The notes under the pieces are model-generated. The model ran no database searches. It saw nothing but the letters and a program-made list of their open reading frames with translations, and had not been told where the DNA came from. From Corynebacterium pseudogenitalium (GTDB lineage Bacteria > Actinomycetota > Actinomycetes > Mycobacteriales > Mycobacteriaceae), in NCBI RefSeq assembly GCF_024453815.1, contig NZ_CP072934.1, positions 1,612,001-1,676,000 of the forward strand: a DNA stretch of 64,000 nucleotides. The letters are read 5' to 3'. Position numbers and translations under genes: made by a program. Below, piece after piece: positions 25,667-34,935 of the stretch (positions are counted from its first letter, which is position 1; the number at the start of each line of letters is the position of its first letter).

Positions 25667-26599
25667 CTAAAGTTTACGAAGTTTTTCGCGAAATTTACTG
25701 TTTGCTTCAAGCATTCCCTGAAGAATATGCTCGGGCCCTGGTTGCTCATTTTCTTCGTTCTGGAACGATTCTTTAATCGTGATTCGATCGGAGATGAAGT
25801 CAATCGAATCTTTGCGCAGCTTTCCATCCTTGTCCCAATTGGTCAAGGTGGCCTCAGCTTTTTTGAATTTCTGAATATCCGTTTCCTTACCAAACAGGTT
25901 GACAAGCGCAGTCTTAATATCATCCTGTATTGAGGGGGAGACCGTATAATTGCCAAAGCTTAGAGTGATACCTACCGTCATCTGATTTCCGGTGTCGATT
26001 TCTTTAGCTTTCGCCAAAGCTTTACTCACACTGTCATCCCCATCAAGTTCTGCAAGGTCTACATCATTGTCGAGCGTGAGCTGAAGTCTAGTTGCACCAT
26101 CAGCTTCTTGCAGACGTCTGAGTTGGTCCCTACGGACAAACGGGGTTAATTCGAAGCGATTTCCGCTTTGAAGAGTATTGAAATGGTGAGAAATTGCTGC
26201 GCTAATGGCGGAGACTGTAGCTCCATTCTGAGTTCTCGATATTGCTACTACGTTTTCGTGCCCTGATGCGGTCAGGTAGGCACCTTCGATGAGATGACCA
26301 CCGATACCAGTTTGAGCGAGCCTCTCAATTTGGTCGCTGCCCTGGTCTCGATGGTCAGGCCAATCGTCTTTAGAACGAACCTTTCCAATATACAGGAACT
26401 TTACGGAAGGAGATTTTATACTTGCTGCCTGGACAATATAGTCCCTCCCATAGTGCTTAAATGAAAAGCTCGACCCATCTAAAGCATTAATCTCATCCCA
26501 AATATCGTTCCAAAATGTACTTGGGATATCGATAGGTTGGTCGTCCTTATCCCACCATTTTGGTGAGTAGTAGAAAATCGTCCGGTTCTTCGTGGCCAT
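25667..26599 (-). CDS. Soluble protein, candidate RexA-like sensor
   Basis: The 310-residue protein has no signal or membrane segment. Its centre reads VVAISRTQNGATVSAISAAI, then SGNRFELTPFVRRDQL and TRLQLTLDNDV, which recalls the order in lambda RexA of FARTVFGPTTSDL, SSGERVQIEPLMRG and TTVKVEAKLPV. The N-terminus starts MATKNRTIFYYSPKWW. It is followed after 32 bases by a four-helix membrane protein gene and a terminator, so the two form one unit. RexA/RexB pairs stop phage growth by membrane depolarisation. The relation is from memory of the lambda sequences; no search was run. It may instead be an unrelated island gene. Confidence 0.5.
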   Translation of the reverse strand: MATKNRTIFYYSPKWWDKDDQPIDIPSTFWNDIWDEINALDGSSFSFKHYGRDYIVQAASIKSPSVKFLYIGKVRSKDDWPDHRDQGSDQIERLAQTGIGGHLIEGAYLTASGHENVVAISRTQNGATVSAISAAISHHFNTLQSGNRFELTPFVRRDQLRRLQEADGATRLQLTLDNDVDLAELDGDDSVSKALAKAKEIDTGNQMTVGITLSFGNYTVSPSIQDDIKTALVNLFGKETDIQKFKKAEATLTNWDKDGKLRKDSIDFISDRITIKESFQNEENEQPGPEHILQGMLEANSKFREKLRKL

Positions 26600-26638
26600 G
26601 TTTCGTCTCTAATTGAATTGGGTGTACTAGAGCCGATT

Positions 26639-26854
26639 TTAGCTAATCTCTTCCTCCGTATATCCGGTATGGATAACTGTTGCTATGGGGTCGCTAAAAT
26701 CCCAGGTCAGTTTGTTGCCGCAGTTTGGACATGTGGTTGAGTGTTCCCAATCCTGCGGTTCAGGTATGGCCGAAGGGTTTTCCCAATGTGGCCATGCAGA
26801 AAAACCAGAAGTGCCAGGGGGCCACCAATCCAACCCAACAAAGGAAGGACACAC
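26639..26854 (-). CDS. Possible small zinc-ribbon protein upstream of the RexA-like gene
   Basis: The frame starts at GTG 26854 and encodes 71 residues with one CPNCG knuckle (TTCPNCGNKLTW) and an acidic C-terminus ending EEEIS. It ends 40 bases before the RexA-like gene on the same strand. It overlaps the leader of the divergent integrase gene, and only one cysteine pair is seen, so it may be a fragment or not expressed. Confidence 0.35.
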   Translation of the reverse strand: MCPSFVGLDWWPPGTSGFSAWPHWENPSAIPEPQDWEHSTTCPNCGNKLTWDFSDPIATVIHTGYTEEEIS

Positions 26855-26859
26855 CCATT

Positions 26860-28005
26860 ATGGCAAGCATCACCCCATACAAAACAACGACAGGCCGCAA
26901 ATGGCGCGTCCAATACCGAGACCCCACCGGAAAAGGCCGCACCAAACAAGGCTTCGCAAGAAAATCAGACGCCCAAGCCTGGGCCGCGAAAAACACCACC
27001 GCCATGGGAGACGGTGACTGGATCGCCCCCGAACTCGGCACCACCACCATCAACGACCTCGCCAACACATGGAAACAATCCTGGGCGCACCTCAAACCCG
27101 CCACCAAAAGCATCAACGAATCAACATGGCGCATCCACGTCGAACCCATGTGGGGCGACCGCCAAATCAAAACCATCCGCCAATCCGAGATACAGGTATG
27201 GCTCGGCACCATCAAAAAACACACCTCCGGCAAACACCCCGAACCAACCAACGAACCAGCATCCCCAACCACCGTACGCAACTGCCACATGGTCCTCGCC
27301 CAAATACTGGACCTGGCAGTACAAGACCGCATGATCCCATCAAACCCGGCGCGTGGGGTGAAACTCCCCAAAAAGAGCCCCGGCATAAAGGTGTACCTCA
27401 CCCCAGGCCAGCTACAAGCCCTTGTGCGTGAATGCGGCGACATGGGTGACCTCATAGCCCTACTCGGCACCTCCGGGCTACGCTACGGCGAAGCCACCGC
27501 CCTGCGCGTCGGCGACATCGACTTCCTACGCCGCCGCATACGCGTCGAACGCAACGCCCGCCACACCACGGCCGGCCCTATCTACGGCACCCCAAAAACC
27601 GGCGAGCAACGCACCGTAGCGATCACCGAGTGGGTTGCCGGTCTGCTTGAGAAGCGCACGCGCGGCAAAACGAAAGACGCCCTGCTGTGGACCGCAACCA
27701 ACGGCGGGCCACTGCGACCCCTGGGCCACACATCATTCTTCGCGCACGCAGTGAAACGCTGCCAAGGCAAGGACACGTCGTTCCCGTCGAAGCTCACCCC
27801 ACACGGGCTACGCCACGTCGCCGCCGGGCTCATGGTTGGTTCCGGGGCGAGCGTGAAGGTCGTACAACGACAATTGGGCCACGCTTCGGCAGCAATGACA
27901 CTCAACGTTTACGCTGATTTGTTTGATGGTGACTTGGATGTCGTGGCGGAACGACGACTCGACGACACTTTTTCAAAATGTCGTGGAAATGTCGTGGCGA
28001 CGTGA
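26860..28005 (+). CDS. Tyrosine-type site-specific integrase
   Basis: The 381-residue protein starts at ATG 26860, with AAGGAAGG about 10 bases upstream. Residues 1-60 are an AP2-like arm-binding domain (TGRKWRVQYRDPTGKGR), 75-175 the core-binding SAM-like domain and 190-365 the catalytic domain. The catalytic set is complete: SGLRYGEA (Arg, about 206), HGLRH (about 314-318), QLGHAS (His) and the nucleophile VYADLF (Tyr about 352). It lies 40 bases from the 3' end of a tRNA-Val gene, the usual att site of such enzymes. It is the mobility gene of the element carrying the RexAB-like pair. Confidence 0.95.
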   Translation: MASITPYKTTTGRKWRVQYRDPTGKGRTKQGFARKSDAQAWAAKNTTAMGDGDWIAPELGTTTINDLANTWKQSWAHLKPATKSINESTWRIHVEPMWGDRQIKTIRQSEIQVWLGTIKKHTSGKHPEPTNEPASPTTVRNCHMVLAQILDLAVQDRMIPSNPARGVKLPKKSPGIKVYLTPGQLQALVRECGDMGDLIALLGTSGLRYGEATALRVGDIDFLRRRIRVERNARHTTAGPIYGTPKTGEQRTVAITEWVAGLLEKRTRGKTKDALLWTATNGGPLRPLGHTSFFAHAVKRCQGKDTSFPSKLTPHGLRHVAAGLMVGSGASVKVVQRQLGHASAAMTLNVYADLFDGDLDVVAERRLDDTFSKCRGNVVAT

Positions 28006-28006
28006 A

Positions 28007-28040
28007 AAAGGCCCTCCCCGATTCCTCGGAAAGGGCCTTT
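28007..28040. terminator. Bidirectional terminator between integrase and tRNA-Val
   Basis: AAAGGCCCT (28007-28015) pairs with AGGGCCTTT (28032-28040); A and T tracts lie on both sides, so it can end both the integrase and tRNA transcripts. Confidence 0.8.
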
Positions 28041-28044
28041 GACC

Positions 28045-28120
28045 TGGTGCGCCATGACGGGCTCGAACCGCCGACCTACTGGGTGTAAACCAGTTGCTCT
28101 TCCAGCTGAGCTAACGGCGC
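28045..28120 (-). tRNA. tRNA-Val (UAC)
   Basis: The minus strand folds as a 76-base cloverleaf: acceptor GCGCCGT with ATGGCGC, anticodon stem ACTGG/CCAGT with loop TTTACAC (anticodon UAC), T-loop GGTTCGAGC, and an encoded 3' CCA. It has the integrase gene at its 3' side. Confidence 0.95.
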
Positions 28121-28187
28121 GCTGGGTAGAGACTTTAACAAAGCTTCTACCGATCGCAAAATTAACAACAAACAGGCAGGTAAACGC

Positions 28188-28598
28188 CTATTTTGGTACA
28201 CCGGCGGAGCGGAGGCAGGAGCCTTGCCATTCGCCGAAGCGGTCGGCGGTGGTTTGGACCAGGCCGGCGAGTTGGGCGGATTCGGAGATGACGCCGGGTT
28301 GTACGCCGCCGGGCTTGGAGGCGCCTGGGGTCATGAGCCAGATGCGGGCGTTGTCGTCGAGGTTGCGGGAGCAGTCGACGAGGACGTCGACAAGGTCGCC
28401 GTCGTCTTCGCGGTACCAGAGCAGGATCATGTCGCAGAGGTCTTGTGCGTCTTCGTCGAGGAGTTGGTCGCCGATGCGGTCTTCGATCGCTTCGGAGATG
28501 GTTGCGTCGGCGTCGTCGTCCCAACCGATTTCTTGGACGATTTCGCCTTGATTGACCCCTAGTCGGTCAGCGTATGTATCGACACCGTTGGCGCCCAA
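28188..28598 (-). CDS. DUF3052 family protein
   Basis: TTG 28598 is chosen as start because GGAGGA lies 8 bases before it, giving 136 residues (LGANGVDTYADRLGVNQG and on). The frame itself extends 13 codons further. The protein matches the DUF3052 family (M. tuberculosis Rv2239c), with WDDDADATISEAIEDRIGD, then VLVDCSRNLDDNARIWLMTP and GVQPGVISESAQLAGL. It is a small acidic cytoplasmic protein of unknown function. It is divergent from aceE, as in mycobacteria. Confidence 0.9.
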   Translation of the reverse strand: MGANGVDTYADRLGVNQGEIVQEIGWDDDADATISEAIEDRIGDQLLDEDAQDLCDMILLWYREDDGDLVDVLVDCSRNLDDNARIWLMTPGASKPGGVQPGVISESAQLAGLVQTTADRFGEWQGSCLRSAGVPK

Positions 28599-28820
28599 CG
28601 TTCTTATTCCTCCCAATGAGATGAGTGTTGTATGCAAATATGCCGTTTAGTTTACATCTGCGGGTTACACATTACCGGACAAATATGCGACGGCCTCCGG
28701 GGGCCCTCGAGTTTTGTGACGTTCAACGCAATTGGCTGAAACCACGTATCCTGTTTTGCAGGTTTTCATTCCCGCCTGTGCCTCGCTGGTTGCAGGCCCG
28801 AAACGTTAGGAGGACGTTCC

Positions 28821-31547
28821 TTGGCTGAACACAATAATGACTCCAACATCCCGTTGATCCGCGAGGGTGTCGCTTCGTATCTGCATGATACGGACCCGGA
28901 AGAGACCCAAGAATGGATTGACTCGTTTGATGGGATTCTGGACCAGTCCACGCCGGAGCGTGCTCGATTTTTGATGCTGCGCCTGTTGGAGCGGGCGTCG
29001 GCGAAGCGGGTGGATTTGCCTGCGTTGTCGTCGACGGATTTCGTGAATACGATTCCGACGAAGATGGAGCCGGAGTTCCCTGGTGATGAGCAGATTGAGA
29101 AGCGCTACCGCCGTTGGATGCGTTGGAACGCGGCGATCATGGTGCACCGCGCGCAGCGTCCGGGTGTGAAGGTTGGCGGCCATATTTCCTCGTATGCGTC
29201 GGCGGCGGCGTTGTATGAGGTTGGTTTTAATCACTTCTTCCACGGCAAGGACGCTGAGCAGGGCGGCGACCAGATTTTCTACCAGGGTCATGCTTCCCCG
29301 GGCATGTACGCGCGTGCGTTCCTGGAGGGTCGTCTGACTGAGGATGATCTGGATGGTTTCCGTCAGGAGCATTCGCGTCCGCAGGGTGGTCTGCCGTCGT
29401 ACCCGCACCCACACGGTATGAAGGACTTCTGGGAGTTCCCGACGGTGTCGATGGGCTTGGGCCCAATGAACGCCATTTACCAGGCTCGCTTTAACAAGTA
29501 CTTGCAGGATCGCGGTATTAAGGACACGGATCAGCAGCACGTGTGGGCGTTCCTCGGCGACGGCGAGATGGACGAGCCGGAGTCGCGCGGTCTACTGCAC
29601 ATGGCGTCGCTGTACGGCCTGGATAACTTGACCTTCGTGGTCAACTGCAACTTGCAGCGTCTCGACGGCCCCGTCCGCGGCAACGGCCAGATCATCCAGG
29701 AGCTGGAGGCCTTCTTCATTGGCGCTGGCTGGAATGTGATCAAGGTTGTGTGGGGCCGCGAGTGGGATGAGCTGCTGGAGAAGGACAAGGACGGTGCGCT
29801 GGTCCACGTCATGAATACCACTCCGGATGGTGATTACCAGACGTTTAAGGCCAATGATGGCGCGTTTGTGCGCGAGCACTTCTTCGGCCGCGACGAGCGG
29901 ACGCTGAAGCTGGTCGAGGACATGTCGGATGAGGAGATCTGGGCGCTGCGCCGCGGCGGCCACGACTACCGCAAGATCTATGCGGCGTACAAGCGTGCGC
30001 TGGAGACCAAGGGCAAGCCGACGGTCATTTTGGCGCACACGATTAAGGGTTACGGCCTGGGCCACAACTTTGAGGGTCGTAACGCGACGCACCAGATGAA
30101 GAACCTCACGCTGGAGGACCTGAAGCGCTTCCGCGACAAGCAGGGCGTGCCGATCAGCGACGAGGAGCTGGAGAAGGATCCGTACCTGCCGCCGTACTAC
30201 CACCCGGGCGAGGACGCGCCGGAGATCAAGTACCTGAAGGAGCGCCGCGAGGAGCTCGGCGGGTACCTGCCGGAGCGTCGTGTGAAGTTCACGCCGCTGG
30301 AGCAGCAGCAGGACTTCGAGAAGGCCTACAAGGCTATGTTCAAGGACTCGGGTAAGCAGGAAGTTGCCACGACGATGGCGCTGGTGCGTACGTTTAAGGC
30401 GTTAATGCGTGATAAGGAGATCGGGAAGCGAGTGGTGCCGATCATTCCGGATGAGGCGCGCACGTTCGGCCTGGACTCCTGGTTCCCGACTCTGAAGATT
30501 TACAACCCGCAGGGCCAGAACTATGTCCCGGTGGACCACGACTTGCAGCTGTCTTACCGTGAGGCGTCGGACGGCCAGCTCCTGCACGAGGGCATCAACG
30601 AGGATGGTTCCTCGGCGTCCTTCATCGCGGCCGGTACGTCCTATGCGACGCACGGCGAGCCGATGATCCCGATGTACATCTTCTACTCGATGTTCGGTTT
30701 CCAGCGCACGGGCGATAACTTCTGGGCCGCTGGCGACCAGATGACGCGTGGTTTCATCATCGGCGCGACTGCGGGACGCACCACCCTGTTTGGTGAGGGC
30801 TTGCAGCATATGGATGGTCATTCGCCGATTTTGGCGTCGACAAATCCGGCGGTGGTCACCTACGATCCTGCCTTTGCGTACGAGATGCCGTACCTGATTT
30901 CCAAGGGCATCGAGCGTATGTACGGCGACGGCCACGGCGAAGACGTGATGTACTACATCACCGTCTACAACGAGCCGACGCACCAGCCGGCGCGCCCAGA
31001 GAACCTCGACGTTGAGGGCCTGCACAAGGGCATCTACCTGTTCGACGAGGGCGAGAAGCACGAGCACAACGTGTCACTGCTGGCGTCCGGTATTGGTATG
31101 CAGCAGGCGCTTCGCGCGCAGAAGATCCTGCAGGAGGACTACAACGTGGGCGCCTCGGTGTACTCGGTGACGTCCTGGGTGGAGTGTGCGCGCGACGGTG
31201 CGCGTGTGGCCAACGAGCAGCTGCTGCACCCGGGCGAGGATGTCGGCGAGGCGTTCGTGACCCGTCAGCTGAAGCAGACGGAGGGCCCGTACGTTGCGAC
31301 GTCCGACTTCGCCACGGACCTGCAGGAGCAGATCCGCCCGTACGTGCCGGGCCAGTACTTGGTGCTTGGCGCGGATGGGTTCGGTTTCTCGGATACGCGT
31401 GAGTCGGCACGCCGCTACTTCAACATTGACGCCGAGTCGATGGTGGTGGCAGCGCTGATGGGTCTGGCGAACGAGGGCAAGATCGAGATGGATGTTGCCG
31501 CGCAGGCTGCGAAGGACCTGAAGATCGACGACCCAACCGAAGCCTAA
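28821..31547 (+). CDS. aceE: Pyruvate dehydrogenase E1 component
   Basis: AceE decarboxylates pyruvate with thiamine diphosphate and passes acetyl to the E2 lipoyl domain. The 908-residue homodimeric-type enzyme begins at TTG 28821 with a perfect TAGGAGGA six bases upstream. The ThDP motif is [12 protein letters not shown], about residues 243-254, followed by the conserved [14 protein letters not shown]; the second half has HEGINE and [10 protein letters not shown]. It closely follows the C. glutamicum protein in all blocks. It is monocistronic here, convergent with a secreted-protein gene three bases later; aceF and lpd lie elsewhere, as in other corynebacteria. Confidence 0.98.
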   Translation: MAEHNNDSNIPLIREGVASYLHDTDPEETQEWIDSFDGILDQSTPERARFLMLRLLERASAKRVDLPALSSTDFVNTIPTKMEPEFPGDEQIEKRYRRWMRWNAAIMVHRAQRPGVKVGGHISSYASAAALYEVGFNHFFHGKDAEQGGDQIFYQGHASPGMYARAFLEGRLTEDDLDGFRQEHSRPQGGLPSYPHPHGMKDFWEFPTVSMGLGPMNAIYQARFNKYLQDRGIKDTDQQHVWAFLGDGEMDEPESRGLLHMASLYGLDNLTFVVNCNLQRLDGPVRGNGQIIQELEAFFIGAGWNVIKVVWGREWDELLEKDKDGALVHVMNTTPDGDYQTFKANDGAFVREHFFGRDERTLKLVEDMSDEEIWALRRGGHDYRKIYAAYKRALETKGKPTVILAHTIKGYGLGHNFEGRNATHQMKNLTLEDLKRFRDKQGVPISDEELEKDPYLPPYYHPGEDAPEIKYLKERREELGGYLPERRVKFTPLEQQQDFEKAYKAMFKDSGKQEVATTMALVRTFKALMRDKEIGKRVVPIIPDEARTFGLDSWFPTLKIYNPQGQNYVPVDHDLQLSYREASDGQLLHEGINEDGSSASFIAAGTSYATHGEPMIPMYIFYSMFGFQRTGDNFWAAGDQMTRGFIIGATAGRTTLFGEGLQHMDGHSPILASTNPAVVTYDPAFAYEMPYLISKGIERMYGDGHGEDVMYYITVYNEPTHQPARPENLDVEGLHKGIYLFDEGEKHEHNVSLLASGIGMQQALRAQKILQEDYNVGASVYSVTSWVECARDGARVANEQLLHPGEDVGEAFVTRQLKQTEGPYVATSDFATDLQEQIRPYVPGQYLVLGADGFGFSDTRESARRYFNIDAESMVVAALMGLANEGKIEMDVAAQAAKDLKIDDPTEA

Positions 31548-31550
31548 GGG

Positions 31551-32462
31551 CTAGCGCGGCAGGTACGGGGCGAGCGCCGGAATGTTCGGCGCCAACGCTG
31601 CGAACAGCGCCCCGACCACCGCGAGCGTAGAGAGCACCCCTAGCGTGATGACGAGCGCCCTCGAACCCGAGGAGCCGTTCGAGTCCGCTGGGGGTGTTTG
31701 TGGTTGCGCCGGTGCTGGTAGGTTGGGGCCGTCGTGGTTGAGCCGGAGGTCAGCGGTGCGGGCGGTGCCGTCTTCGAATGTGGCGCGGACCTCGACGGTC
31801 GAGGGGGTGCGGGCGGCGTCGGTGGCGGTGCCGCTGACGGTGCCGGTGACGGGGTCGATGGAGAGGTCCCACCCGGCTGGTGGATCGATGAGCTCGAACT
31901 TCGCGTCGGTTGGGAGTTCGACTCGCTCACGCAAGTTGAACGGGGTCGCAGTGAACGATGCGCCGTGGGTGACCTCGACTGGTTTGTAGACGGGCTCGTA
32001 GATGAGGCGCTGGTCGGCAATGAGCGAAACCTTGGTGCGGATGTCTTCCGAGGAGCCGTCCGGGTAGGTCACCTCGATGTAGGCGTCGCGTGTGTTTTCA
32101 CCACGCTGGACGGTGCGGCAGTGTTTGCCGTACAGCTGCCCGGCTTCGACCTGGTCGCAGTTGAGGAACCGGAGCCGGGCCATTAGCGTTCTGTGGTCCG
32201 TATCGTCGATGCTGGCGACGACTGGCTCGCCTTCCTCTTCTTCTTGCCCCATGACGCGGAAGGTCGTCCCGGCTGGAGCCCCGGTTGGCGCGAAGCGTGT
32301 CATTTCGGTGTAGAGCTGGCCTTCGACCAGCGGCAGGTAGCGCGCCTCGGTTTGGAAGCTGGGCTGGTATTTCTCGGCGTCAGTAGGCGCAGCGGTTGCG
32401 TGCGGGGCGCACGCGATGGCGCAGGTTGCGGCGGTGGTGACGGCGAGCAATTTGTAATTCAT
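31551..32462 (-). CDS. Secreted Ig-like/Rib-type surface protein with C-terminal helix
   Basis: The 303-residue protein has a signal peptide (to about residue 25, CAPHATA/AP), a first domain with cysteines NCDQ and KHCR, a bacterial Ig-like (Rib/He-PIG type) domain with GWDLSIDPVTGTVSGTATD at about residues 198-216, a Pro-rich linker and a C-terminal membrane helix at about 270-292. It is likely membrane-anchored on the cell surface. It follows the alpha/beta hydrolase gene by 3 bases and is probably in one operon with it. The exact role is unknown. Confidence 0.75.
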   Translation of the reverse strand: MNYKLLAVTTAATCAIACAPHATAAPTDAEKYQPSFQTEARYLPLVEGQLYTEMTRFAPTGAPAGTTFRVMGQEEEEGEPVVASIDDTDHRTLMARLRFLNCDQVEAGQLYGKHCRTVQRGENTRDAYIEVTYPDGSSEDIRTKVSLIADQRLIYEPVYKPVEVTHGASFTATPFNLRERVELPTDAKFELIDPPAGWDLSIDPVTGTVSGTATDAARTPSTVEVRATFEDGTARTADLRLNHDGPNLPAPAQPQTPPADSNGSSGSRALVITLGVLSTLAVVGALFAALAPNIPALAPYLPR

Positions 32463-32465
32463 GGG

Positions 32466-33467
32466 TTACTTCACGTCTTCGGTAATGCGTTGGATGAGTC
32501 GGTTGATGGCGGTGCTGACGGCGCCGGGGGCGTCGAGAGGCGGCATGTGGCCGCTTTCAGGCAGCACCTGCATGTAGGCGCGCGGCCAGATCTCGTGGAG
32601 TTTCGCGCTCTGGGACACCGGGGTGACGGCGTCGTGGTCGCCGACGAGGATGTAGCCGGGGATGGTGCCAAGCACCTCGCCGGCGTCGAGTTCCGAGTGG
32701 TGCAGCAGATCCTCGAAGTAGCCTGCGTAGGTTTCCAGCGGGGTTTCGCGGATCATGGCGGCGTGGAATTGCACCAGCTGGTAGCTCATCGGCCGGAAGT
32801 AGAACCCGAGCGCGAGGATCGGGGTGAGCATGTCGGTGACGACTTGCCGCACGCCTTCCGCGAAGTGCGGGGTCACGGCGACGACGCCTTCGATGAAGCG
32901 GCCGATCGGCCCTGCCAGGATCTGTGGCAGGCCTTGGACGGTAAAGGGTTCGACCGCGCTGGAGATCTGCACCGAGCCCGCGAGGTTGAATTCGTGGTGG
33001 TAGCGCCGCATCATCGAAAGCGAAATCGGTCCGCCGAGCGAGTGGCCAACCACGATGGCGGGTCCGCGCACGTTGCGCTCACGCATGACGGCGGCGACGT
33101 CGTCGGCGGCGGCGTCGATAGTTAAGAGTTCGGGGTCGACTTTGCCGGTCTGCCCGTGCCCGCGCAGGTCAAGCAGCAGTTGGCGCACCCCGTGGCCTGC
33201 GACCGCTTCGGTTTGCAGGAAGAACTCTTCGGCGGCGATGTTGAAGCCGTGGACGTAGACGACGGTGACGGCGTCGGGATCCTCGGGGCCGAGTTCGTAC
33301 CAGTGGATGTTGACGCGCTCTCCCCCGGCGTCGACGGTGAGCACGCCTTCGCGGTCCGGCTTGAGCCCGTACTCGCCATCGCCAGTGTGCAACAGTTCGC
33401 GGGTTTCCACGAGCTGTCGGCGCGCTTTCGGCGTCAGCGATCGGAGGTAGGCAACTGTTTGCAGCAT
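32466..33467 (-). CDS. Alpha/beta hydrolase
   Basis: The 333-residue protein shows the alpha/beta-hydrolase motifs: VYVHGFNIAAEEFF (oxyanion region, about residue 70), GHSLGGPISL (nucleophile Ser, about 145), a later VGDHDAVTP (Asp) and PESGHMPP (His). The triad is complete. It has no signal peptide. The substrate is unknown, but divergence from acpM by only 22 bases and location near nagD match a conserved corynebacterial block. A lipid or ester substrate is plausible. Confidence 0.9.
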   Translation of the reverse strand: MLQTVAYLRSLTPKARRQLVETRELLHTGDGEYGLKPDREGVLTVDAGGERVNIHWYELGPEDPDAVTVVYVHGFNIAAEEFFLQTEAVAGHGVRQLLLDLRGHGQTGKVDPELLTIDAAADDVAAVMRERNVRGPAIVVGHSLGGPISLSMMRRYHHEFNLAGSVQISSAVEPFTVQGLPQILAGPIGRFIEGVVAVTPHFAEGVRQVVTDMLTPILALGFYFRPMSYQLVQFHAAMIRETPLETYAGYFEDLLHHSELDAGEVLGTIPGYILVGDHDAVTPVSQSAKLHEIWPRAYMQVLPESGHMPPLDAPGAVSTAINRLIQRITEDVK

Positions 33468-33477
33468 GCTTCCACCT

Positions 33478-33483
33478 TATTAT
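33478..33483 (+). promoter_or_regulatory. -10 box for leaderless acpM transcript
   Basis: TATTAT ends seven bases before the ATG at 33490, so transcription should start at or near the A of the start codon. No Shine-Dalgarno sequence is present. Confidence 0.5.
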
Positions 33484-33489
33484 GTGGGT

Positions 33490-33813
33490 ATGGAACTCTC
33501 ACAACGCTTAGATTTAAGCGCTCTCAAGCTTGACGCCGCCCCCTCCGACCCCACCGCGAACACCGAGGATGCCTCCGCGTTCGCTCAGCTCACGCGCCTC
33601 ATTGAGCGTGTCACCGGCGAGGACACTGAAGGCCTGAGTCGGGAGACCACGCTGGATGGGGCCGGGGTGGCGTCGTTAGATCGTATTGAGCTTGCGGTGC
33701 GCATCGAGCAAGAGCTTGGCGTGCCGATTGACGAGGAAACCTACCGGCAGCACTCGACGCTGGGTGAGCTCAGCGCCTACATTGAAGGGCACGAGGACTA
33801 CAAAGGAGCGTAG
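33490..33813 (+). CDS. acpM: Acyl carrier protein
   Basis: The 107-residue protein is a carrier protein of the four-helix type: TRLIERVTGEDTEGL, then GVASLDRIELAVRIEQELGV and a final TLGELSAYIE. The phosphopantetheine serine is in ASLDRIEL, where most carrier proteins have DSL; the Asp is Ala here. It would carry acyl groups on a 4'-phosphopantetheine arm. It lies 1 base before nagD (different frame) and opposite an alpha/beta hydrolase, the C. glutamicum acpM-nagD arrangement. Confidence 0.88.
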   Translation: MELSQRLDLSALKLDAAPSDPTANTEDASAFAQLTRLIERVTGEDTEGLSRETTLDGAGVASLDRIELAVRIEQELGVPIDEETYRQHSTLGELSAYIEGHEDYKGA

Positions 33814-33814
33814 C

Positions 33815-34609
33815 GTGACTATTTCCTATCTCACCGACATGGACGGCGTGCTGCACAAGGAAGGGCAGATGATTCCCGGCGCGGACGCCTTCATTCAGCG
33901 CCTGCACGATGAATCGATTCCGTTTATGGTGCTGACGAACAATTCGATGCAAACCCCGCGGGACCTCTCGGCGAAGCTGGTCCGGATGGGCTTGCAGATT
34001 GAGCCGGAGCGGATTTGGACGTCCGCCACGGCCACGGCGACGTTCCTGTCGCAGCAGGTCGGCGAGGGCTCGGCCTACGTGATTGGTGAGGCCGGGATGA
34101 CCACGGCGCTGCACGAGGCCGGGTGGATCCTGACCGACCAGGACCCCGACTTTGTGGTGTTGGGCGAGACGCGCACCTATTCGTTTGAGGCGATCACGAC
34201 GGCCTGCAACCTGATTTTGAAGGGTGCCCGGTTTATCGGCACGAACCCGGACCTGACGGGCCCCGGCCCGAACGGCATTCTCCCGGCGACGGGCGCGGTG
34301 GCTGCGATGATTACGTCGGTGACTGGGATGGAGCCGTACTACGTGGGCAAGCCGAATCCGGTGATGATGCGCTCGGCGCTGAACAATATCGGCGCGCACT
34401 CGGAGCACACGGTAATGATTGGTGACCGGATGGATACGGACGTGAAGTCCGGCCTGGAGGCCGGCATGCGCACGCTGCTGGTGCGCACGGGAATTTCGGA
34501 TGACGCCGAGATCGCCCGCTATCCGTACCGGCCAACGAAGGTGATCGATTCCGTCGCCCAGCTTGTGGACGTCATCACCGATCCTTTCGGCGACGGCGCG
34601 TACAGCTAG
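33815..34609 (+). CDS. nagD: NagD-type HAD sugar phosphatase
   Basis: The 264-residue protein starts at GTG 33815 with AAGGAG 7 bases upstream. HAD motif I is YLTDMDGVLHKEG, motif II VLTNNSM, motif III GKPNPVMM and motif IV MIGDRMDTDV. The cap region with VLGETRTYSFEAITTACNLI matches E. coli NagD. The family removes phosphate from nucleotides and sugars such as UMP and GMP. It is translated right after acpM. The two are likely one operon. Confidence 0.92.
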   Translation: MTISYLTDMDGVLHKEGQMIPGADAFIQRLHDESIPFMVLTNNSMQTPRDLSAKLVRMGLQIEPERIWTSATATATFLSQQVGEGSAYVIGEAGMTTALHEAGWILTDQDPDFVVLGETRTYSFEAITTACNLILKGARFIGTNPDLTGPGPNGILPATGAVAAMITSVTGMEPYYVGKPNPVMMRSALNNIGAHSEHTVMIGDRMDTDVKSGLEAGMRTLLVRTGISDDAEIARYPYRPTKVIDSVAQLVDVITDPFGDGAYS

Positions 34610-34611
34610 CC

Positions 34612-34935
34612 CTATCCTGCCGCTTCGATGCTGGCGCTGAAGCCGTACTCGGCGGCTAGCGTCGCGAGCGCGTCCGCGAAGCTGCGCGTGACGTCCGGGG
34701 TCGCGCGGAAAGTTTCGCGGCACTGGTAGGTGCCGGAGGCGTCGCGACGCCAGCGGGTGAACCAGGCGTCGTCCCAGAGTGCTTCCTGGTTGACTGGCGC
34801 GTCCGGGAGCATGAGCAGGAGCTCTTCGACGCGCATACGCGCTGCGGCGGGCATGTCCTGGATGCTCATGACGGAGGTCGTCGGCGCGGCGCAGACAGAG
34901 CGCCACGTACGCGGGGCAACGAGAGTTGTTGTCAT
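34612..34935 (-). CDS. Hypothetical protein
   Basis: The 107-residue product begins MTTTLVAPRTWRSVCAA and contains DDAWFTRWRRDASGTYQCRE, a Trp/Arg-rich stretch with a single later cysteine. No signal peptide, membrane segment or known family is seen. It converges with nagD two bases after its stop. The coding potential is supported by good codon use and the tight end-to-end packing. Confidence 0.6.
   Translation of the reverse strand: MTTTLVAPRTWRSVCAAPTTSVMSIQDMPAAARMRVEELLLMLPDAPVNQEALWDDAWFTRWRRDASGTYQCRETFRATPDVTRSFADALATLAAEYGFSASIEAAG

Noticed and set aside
25634..25667. Kiwa (KwaA/KwaB) defence system as explanation for the two-gene unit
   Set aside because: The membrane-plus-soluble layout is similar, but no DUF4868-like features were recognised and the RexA-like motif order fits better.
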